A DNA stretch of 18,455 bases, from contig JBOGFJ010000085.1 in the NCBI GenBank assembly GCA_050743385.1, positions 1 through 18,455 of the forward strand. Reading direction: 5' to 3'. A program made the translations under genes and the position numbers. This document shows positions 15,001-18,455 of the stretch, in pieces. The stretch is from JACDBD01 sp050743385. Lineage in GTDB: Bacteria > Actinomycetota > Acidimicrobiia > IMCC26256 > JACDBD01. Numbering within the stretch: position 1 is the first letter of the stretch; the number at the start of each line of letters is the position of its first letter. A model generated the notes under the pieces. That model saw only the letters and a program-made list of their open reading frames with translations, did no database searches and had not been told where the DNA came from.

Positions 15001-15546
15001 CGGGCCCTGCGCCGACACATCGAGTGCACACTCAGCGAGGTCAAGGAGTGCCGGGAGGGCGAGCTGCGGGTCGTGGGCGGTGTGGTGACCGCGCTGTCAC
15101 GCAAGTACACGAAGCGCGGCGACCTGATGGCCACCTTCGTGCTCGAAGACCTGGGCGCGGCGATGGAGGTCATGGTCTTCCCGAAGACGATGACCGGCTA
15201 CGGGCACCTGCTCGAAGACGACGCCATCATCTGCGTGAAGGGCCGTCTCGACCTACGCGACGACGCGCCCAAGCTGATCTGCATGGACGTGACCCGGCCC
15301 GAGCTCGTGCTCGACGGCGGCCCCCCGGTGCGCCTGAAGGTGAAACTCGGCGCGCTCTCGCCGCCCAAGGTCGACAAGCTGAAGGAAGTGCTCCGGGAGC
15401 ACCCGGGGGAGTGCCCGGTGTACGTGCACCTCGAGAGTCCCGAGAAGACGACCGTCCTGCAGCTCGCCGACGACTTCCTCGTCGACTCCAGCAACGGCCT
15501 CTACGCGGAGCTCCGGGTCCTCTTCGGCGCCGACTGCCTCGCCTGA
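12064..15546 (+). CDS. dnaE: DNA polymerase III alpha subunit (DnaE1 type)
   Basis: This is the replicative DNA polymerase catalytic subunit, 1160 aa, full length for the family. The N-terminal PHP domain is complete-looking: HLHLHTEFSMLDGA (7-20), GITDHGN (39-45), GEETYM and TNDSHY. Retained metal ligands suggest an active PHP 3'-5' proofreading exonuclease, as shown for mycobacterial DnaE1. The polymerase palm follows, with GPGRGSAAGS and catalytic D401 and D403 in MPDIDLDFDE, and D572 in KIDFLGL. Helix-hairpin-helix and OB-fold regions (RVVGGVVTALSRKYTKRG; FVLEDLGAAMEVMVFP) lie near the C-terminus. The GTG start at 12064 has GGGGGAGGG about 10 nt upstream. The gene ends 15 bp from a convergent small gene. 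Confidence 0.98.
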   Translation: MSRSFAHLHLHTEFSMLDGAARIDEVVATAAADGQPAIGITDHGNMYGVLDFYRAARSAGLIPVLGEETYMVEGSRFDRPRRADHDIYHLTVLAETNEGYRNLIKVASHAYLDGFFYKPRIDFDLLEQHREGLIATSGCLGGLVSQQLLQGNYDSARESAARFQSILGRDSFFIELQDHGLQEQRQVNPLLVRIARELQAPLLATNDSHYTHKHDAEAHDALLCVQTGSLRDDANRFKFDAEEFYLKTAAEMRHLFADYEEACDNTLLIAERARVEIEFGKPELPEFPTPAGHDQDSYLRDLTFSGARDRYGATLPSEVTERLEFELGVIQDMGFSAYFLVVWDLVRYAKERGIRVGPGRGSAAGSCAAYCLRIVDIDPIRYDLLFERFLNPGRKQMPDIDLDFDERHRGEIIKYAAQRYGWDHVAHVVTFSTIKARAAVRDASRVLGYPYVVGDKIAKLMPPLIMGRDTPLRACLEQVPGQEDGYKMAVELRTLYETDPDAKRVIDVARGLEGLRRQDGIHAAAVVITREPLTDYLPIQRKPEPGGDLERAPIVTQYEMHGVEDLGLLKIDFLGLRNLSVIERTVELVEASTGQRVEIDAVPLDDRPTFEMLQKGDSIGVFQLEGAPMRALMRSLAPTTFEDVCALVALYRPGPMAANMHTDYADRKNGRKPVSYYHEGLREVLEPTYGLCIFQEQLMRISQVLAGYTLEEADNLRKATGKKIRSLIAKERSKFVEGCVTQGHTSEFGEKMFDIIEPFADYSFNKSHSVGYGFVAYQTAYLKANHPVEYLAALLTSVKANKDQTAVYLNECRQRGIPVLVPDVNESESDFAVRDGAIRFGLSGVRNVGEGMVAHVVVAREAGGTFTDFHDFCDRVDTSVLNKRTVESLIKAGAFDSLGHPRKGLLHVHEQIIDQVVEVRRRRDQGEMSFFDLGPEAGTESFDHKVDIPETEFGKAERLREEKEMLGLYVSEHPMMSAERALRRHIECTLSEVKECREGELRVVGGVVTALSRKYTKRGDLMATFVLEDLGAAMEVMVFPKTMTGYGHLLEDDAIICVKGRLDLRDDAPKLICMDVTRPELVLDGGPPVRLKVKLGALSPPKVDKLKEVLREHPGECPVYVHLESPEKTTVLQLADDFLVDSSNGLYAELRVLFGADCLA

Positions 15547-15561
15547 GATCGCGCGAGAACG

Positions 15562-15777
15562 TCAGGGTTCGGCGGAGGCGCGGCCGACGGCCTTGCCGAC
15601 GTAGTAGGCGAGCACCGCCACAACGATGTAGCCGATGAGCGCGACCGCCCGACCGACGAGCGCGAACACGAACGAGAGCGCGATCCACGCGCCCACCGCG
15701 AGCACGCCGATCACGAACAGCTTCGCCCACAGCGGTGCGCCGGGCTTCCTCGTCTCCTCGCTGTTCCAGTCGCTCAC
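15562..15777 (-). CDS. Small two-helix membrane protein, function unknown
   Basis: This is a 71-aa protein with a hydrophilic N-terminus (MSDWNSEETRKPGAP), two hydrophobic segments at about residues 17-40 and 43-60, and a short polar end. I do not recognise a family. Its GTG start lies 4 nt after the stop of the upstream F420-type oxidoreductase gene, so the two are probably one transcript with coupled translation. A weak Shine-Dalgarno-like AAGGCGGG sits within the end of that gene. The 15-bp gap to the convergent dnaE stop contains no obvious terminator. Tight coupling and a credible membrane topology argue that it is real rather than a chance frame. The function is not known. Confidence 0.7.
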   Translation of the reverse strand: MSDWNSEETRKPGAPLWAKLFVIGVLAVGAWIALSFVFALVGRAVALIGYIVVAVLAYYVGKAVGRASAEP

Positions 15778-15781
15778 GTGG

Positions 15782-16645
15782 TCAGCCCGCCTTCGTGATC
15801 ACATTCTCCGAGAAGTCGCCGAGGGCGCGCGGGAGGGTGTCCAGATCGAAACCGAGCGGTGGGATGACCACCCGGTCGACACCGAGATCGGCGAAGCGCT
15901 TTACGCCGTCGATGTCGAACGCGCCGCCCGCCGTCACCTCGATCGCATCCGGCCCACGGCCGGCCTCGGTCGCGCTCGCGCGCATCGTCTCGAGCAGCGG
16001 CTCGAGGTCATCCGCGAGGTAGCGCCCGGGGAAGAAGCCGTCGCCCAGCCGGCCGGCCCGGCGGGCGGCGGCGTCGGTGTGGCCGCCGACCACGATCGGG
16101 ATGCCTCCGCGCTGTATCGGCTTCGGGTAGCTGTTGCAGTTCGTGAACGACGTGAACTCCCCGTCGAAGCTGGTACAACCGTCGCTCCACAGCGCCCGCA
16201 ACGCGGCGACGTACTCGTCCGTGCGCGCACCCCGTCGCTCGAAGGGCACACCCAACGCTTCGAACTCCTCACGCAGCCACCCGACACCCACGCCGAGCTC
16301 GACCCGCCCGCCCGAGAGCACGTCGAGCGTTGCGAGCTCCTTGGCGAGGGTCAGGGGGTTGCGCTGCGGGAGGATGAGGATCCCGGTCGCCACCCGGATC
16401 CGGGTCGTCACCGCCGCGGCCCAGGTCATCCAGATCAGCGGGTCGGTGATCGACACCTCGTCACCGCCGGGCATCTTCCCGCTGGCGTCGTAGGGGTACT
16501 CCGACTCGTATCCGCTCGGCACCACGGTGTGCTCGACGGTCCAGAGTGACTCGAAGCCGTTGTCCTCGGCGAGCCGGGCGATGCCGGTGGCGACCTCGGG
16601 CTCGCCCAACGGCCCGGCGTTGGCGAAGATGATCCCGAACTTCAT
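15782..16645 (-). CDS. LLM-class (luciferase-like) F420-dependent oxidoreductase
   Basis: This is a 287-aa TIM-barrel oxidoreductase of the bacterial luciferase-like superfamily (PF00296). Actinobacterial members like this one mostly use deazaflavin F420. Visible family features are MKFGIIFANAGP at the start, GFESLWTVEHTVVP, TRIRVATGILILPQRNPLTLAKELATLD, SGGRVELGVGVGWLREEFEALG and the late IPIVVGGHTDAAARRAGRLGDGF. The segment VPSGYESEYPY resembles the F420 subgroup with a dehydrogenase-like N-terminus. The substrate cannot be predicted. The ATG at 16645 lies 6 nt after a -10 (TAGAGT), fitting a leaderless mRNA. It is divergent from npdG, which makes or recycles reduced F420, so shared cofactor use is a reasonable inference. 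A small membrane protein gene follows 4 nt downstream. Confidence 0.9.
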   Translation of the reverse strand: MKFGIIFANAGPLGEPEVATGIARLAEDNGFESLWTVEHTVVPSGYESEYPYDASGKMPGGDEVSITDPLIWMTWAAAVTTRIRVATGILILPQRNPLTLAKELATLDVLSGGRVELGVGVGWLREEFEALGVPFERRGARTDEYVAALRALWSDGCTSFDGEFTSFTNCNSYPKPIQRGGIPIVVGGHTDAAARRAGRLGDGFFPGRYLADDLEPLLETMRASATEAGRGPDAIEVTAGGAFDIDGVKRFADLGVDRVVIPPLGFDLDTLPRALGDFSENVITKAG

Positions 16646-16651
16646 GGAGTG

Positions 16652-16657
16652 ACTCTA
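16652..16657 (-). promoter_or_regulatory. -10 element of the LLM oxidoreductase gene (leaderless)
   Basis: On the - strand TAGAGT (16657-16652) is followed by CACTCC and then the ATG at 16645. Transcription would start at or next to the A of the ATG. No strong -35 was found. On the + strand a weak CAAGCT (16692-16697) stands at the same 6-nt distance from the npdG ATG. Confidence 0.5.
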
Positions 16658-16703
16658 GGCCCGCGTTGGCCAGGCCATCCCGGTCTCGTGTCAAGCTCTG
16701 CCG

Positions 16704-17387
16704 ATGAAGATCGGAGTGCTCGGAGCCACCGGACCCGCAGGCAAAGGTCTGGCCGCGCGGCTCGCGAGCGTCGGGCACGAGGTGATCGCCGGCTCACGCG
16801 ACCCGGTGCGGGCCGAGGCGGCCGCGGCCGAGCTGCGGGAGCGCTGGGGCGCGCGCGTCGACGGGCTCAAGGCCGGCTCCAACGCCGACGCCGCCTCGGG
16901 CGGTGAGCTGGGCGTGCTCGCGGTGCCCTGGCAGGGCGCCCTCGACACCGCCCGAACGCACGCCGACGCCCTCGCCGGCAAGGTCGTCATCGCCATGGCC
17001 AACGGTCTCGAGAAGAAGGGCCGCGAGTTCCGCGCGATCCTGCCCGAGGAGGGCTCGGTGTCGATGGCCGTGCAGGCGGCCGTGCCCGAGGTGCGGATCG
17101 TCGCCGCGTTCCACCTCGTACCCGCGGCCGCGTTCGGCGACCTCGACCACGCCATGGAGAGCGACGTGATCGCCTGCGGCGACGACGACGCCGCCCGCAC
17201 GACCGTGATGGAGCTCATCACCGCGATCCCCGATCTGCGCGCCTTCGACGGGGGTTCGCTCGTGAACGCGGTCGGGATCGAGGCATTCGCGGCGATGCTC
17301 CTCACGATCAACCTGCGCCATCGGGGCAAGGCCGCGCTGCGCCTCCTGGGCGTCGAGGGTTACCCGCGCCCGGAGACGCCCGCGTGA
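16704..17387 (+). CDS. npdG: NADPH-dependent F420 reductase (NpdG)
   Basis: This enzyme transfers hydride between NADPH and coenzyme F420 in the cytoplasm, supplying reduced F420 to F420-dependent oxidoreductases. The 227-aa protein has the N-terminal dinucleotide-binding motif MKIGVLGATGPAGKGLA, followed by VIAGSRDPVRAE, where the basic residues fit NADP binding. LGVLAVPWQGA, VVIAMANGLE and VAAFHLVPAAAFGDL are family features. The C-terminal helix LVNAVGIEAFAAMLLTINL is also typical. ATG at 16704; no Shine-Dalgarno, possibly leaderless. The stop overlaps the GTG of mshC as GTGA. The divergent neighbour is an F420-type oxidoreductase. An F420-binding specificity is inferred from family and context. 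Confidence 0.9.
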   Translation: MKIGVLGATGPAGKGLAARLASVGHEVIAGSRDPVRAEAAAAELRERWGARVDGLKAGSNADAASGGELGVLAVPWQGALDTARTHADALAGKVVIAMANGLEKKGREFRAILPEEGSVSMAVQAAVPEVRIVAAFHLVPAAAFGDLDHAMESDVIACGDDDAARTTVMELITAIPDLRAFDGGSLVNAVGIEAFAAMLLTINLRHRGKAALRLLGVEGYPRPETPA

Positions 17388-18455
17388 CCGTGCACCTCTT
17401 CGACACGGCCCAGCGCAGCCTGGTTCCGCTCGAGGCCGGGCCGGTCGTACGGATGTACGTGTGTGGCATCACGCCCTACGACTCGACCCATCTGGGGCAC
17501 GCGGCGACGTACCTCGGCTACGACCTGCTCATCCGGCGGCTGGAGGAGCTCGGCCACGAGGTGCGCATGGTGCGCAACGTCACCGACGTCGACGACTCGA
17601 TCCTCCCGAAGGCCCGCGAGCTGGGTGTGAACTACCTCGAGCTCGCCGACGCCGAGCTCGTGCGCTTCCAGGCCGATATGGACGCGCTGGGCATGCGCCC
17701 GCCCGTCGCCGAGCCGCGCGCCACCCAGGCCATCGACGGGATGATCGACATGGTCGCCCGCCTGCTCGACTCGGGCCACGCCTATCTCACGCACGGCACG
17801 GTTTACTTCGACGTCTCGACCTTCCCGCGGTTCGGTGAGCTGTCGCACTACTCCCATGAGCACATGGTGCGACTTGCCCGCGCGCGGGGTGGGCGACCCG
17901 ACGATCCGCATCGTCGCGAGCCGCTCGATTTCGTGCTGTGGCAGGCGTCGCTCCCCGACGAACCCGCGTGGCGGGCGCCGTTCGGCGTCGGTCGGCCGGG
18001 CTGGCACGTCGAATGCTCGGTCATGTCGACGGCCGCGCTCGGGAACACCCTCGATCTGCACGGCGGTGGCACCGACCTGATCTTCCCGCACCACGAGTGC
18101 GAGATCGCCCAGAGCGAGAGCGTCACCGGCGAGCGGTTTTCCCGGCACTGGATGCACTCGGCGATGGTCAGCTACGAGGGTGAGAAGATGTCGAAGTCGC
18201 TCGGCAACCTCGTGTTCGTGAGCGACCTGCTCAAGGCCAACGACCCGCGCGCAATCCGCCTCGCGCTGATGCGCCACCACTACCGCGCCGGGTTCGAGTG
18301 GTACGACACCGACCTCGACGAGGGGACGGCGCTGCTCCACCGGCTGTTGGTTGCAGCCGAACGACCCGACGGTGCCGACCCGAGGCCGTTCGCGGAACGG
18401 GTGCGCGGCGCGCTCGATGACGACCTCGATGCCCCCCGCGCGCTCGAGGCGCTCG
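17384..18455 (+). CDS. mshC: MshC-type cysteine ligase (mycothiol biosynthesis), 3' end outside window
   Basis: MshC is an ATP-dependent ligase, derived from cysteinyl-tRNA synthetase, that joins cysteine to GlcN-inositol in mycothiol synthesis. 357 codons are visible out of an expected 400 or so. MshC-like features are MYVCGITPYDSTHLGHAATY (24-43), with HIGH as HLGH 36-39, and LARARGGRPDDP with LDFVLWQ. KMSKS is at 268-272, followed by LGNLVFVSDL. Zinc ligands C27, C211 and H236 are present. The stretch DLHGGGTDLIFPHHECEIAQSE is closer to CysS, so the enzyme has some mixed character. No second cysS is in the window to compare. The GTG start overlaps the npdG stop. The absent C-terminus, where CysS carries its anticodon-binding domain, would settle MshC versus CysS. 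Confidence 0.8.
   Translation, partial: MTVHLFDTAQRSLVPLEAGPVVRMYVCGITPYDSTHLGHAATYLGYDLLIRRLEELGHEVRMVRNVTDVDDSILPKARELGVNYLELADAELVRFQADMDALGMRPPVAEPRATQAIDGMIDMVARLLDSGHAYLTHGTVYFDVSTFPRFGELSHYSHEHMVRLARARGGRPDDPHRREPLDFVLWQASLPDEPAWRAPFGVGRPGWHVECSVMSTAALGNTLDLHGGGTDLIFPHHECEIAQSESVTGERFSRHWMHSAMVSYEGEKMSKSLGNLVFVSDLLKANDPRAIRLALMRHHYRAGFEWYDTDLDEGTALLHRLLVAAERPDGADPRPFAERVRGALDDDLDAPRALEAL

Noticed and set aside
12748..15018. Very long open frame on the - strand opposite dnaE (756 codons)
   Set aside because: It is a shadow of GC-rich third codon positions. Its composition is low-complexity and it has no family motifs, while the opposite strand is an unmistakable dnaE.

Overview
The window is a high-GC (about 70% by eye) chromosomal segment with GTG starts, GTGA stop/start overlaps and leaderless-looking promoters. 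It carries the end of a division/cell-wall (dcw) cluster with SepF and DivIVA, a mycothiol ligase (MshC type) and F420-linked redox genes. Together these point to an actinobacterium. Gene order and the Lys-rich TraR/DksA protein make an Acidimicrobiia-like lineage my best guess, but this is inference and no rRNA is present. I see no mobile elements, tRNAs or CRISPR arrays.

Layout. (1) Bases 1-4131, + strand: the end of ftsZ, then pgeF (laccase-domain), yggS (PLP homeostasis), sepF, yggT and divIVA. This is a compact division and polar-growth block. FtsZ ends in the conserved acidic-to-FLR tail that SepF binds, and SepF is encoded three genes downstream. (2) Bases 4237-7371, - strand: a 1044-aa isoleucyl-tRNA synthetase, convergent with divIVA. 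It starts from a promoter whose -10 overlaps that of the next + strand gene. (3) Bases 7393-10196, + strand: a DUF167/YggU protein, a TraR/DksA-type zinc-finger protein with a histone-H1-like Lys/Ala/Pro tail, lspA and an RluD-type pseudouridine synthase. (4) Bases 10316-11925: an Rrf2 regulator (-) divergent from an alkaline-phosphatase-superfamily phosphodiesterase (+). (5) Bases 12064-15546: dnaE, the replicative DNA polymerase III alpha subunit, behind an AT-richer promoter with DnaA-box-like sites. (6) Bases 15562-16645, - strand: an F420-type luciferase-like oxidoreductase and a tiny membrane protein, divergent from npdG (F420:NADPH reductase). npdG overlaps mshC, which runs off the end of the window.

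Most of the genes are housekeeping and their family assignments are secure. The most unusual signals are non-coding. A 14-nt identical 5' block, a variable hairpin and a near-identical Shine-Dalgarno/start block are shared by the leaders of divIVA and of the unrelated phosphodiesterase gene, each at the same distance from a -10 element. The traR leader has a strong promoter and mutually exclusive hairpins. SepF, DivIVA and the TraR protein also each carry a low-complexity repetitive segment (RDPR, PERMA and KKAPxA respectively).
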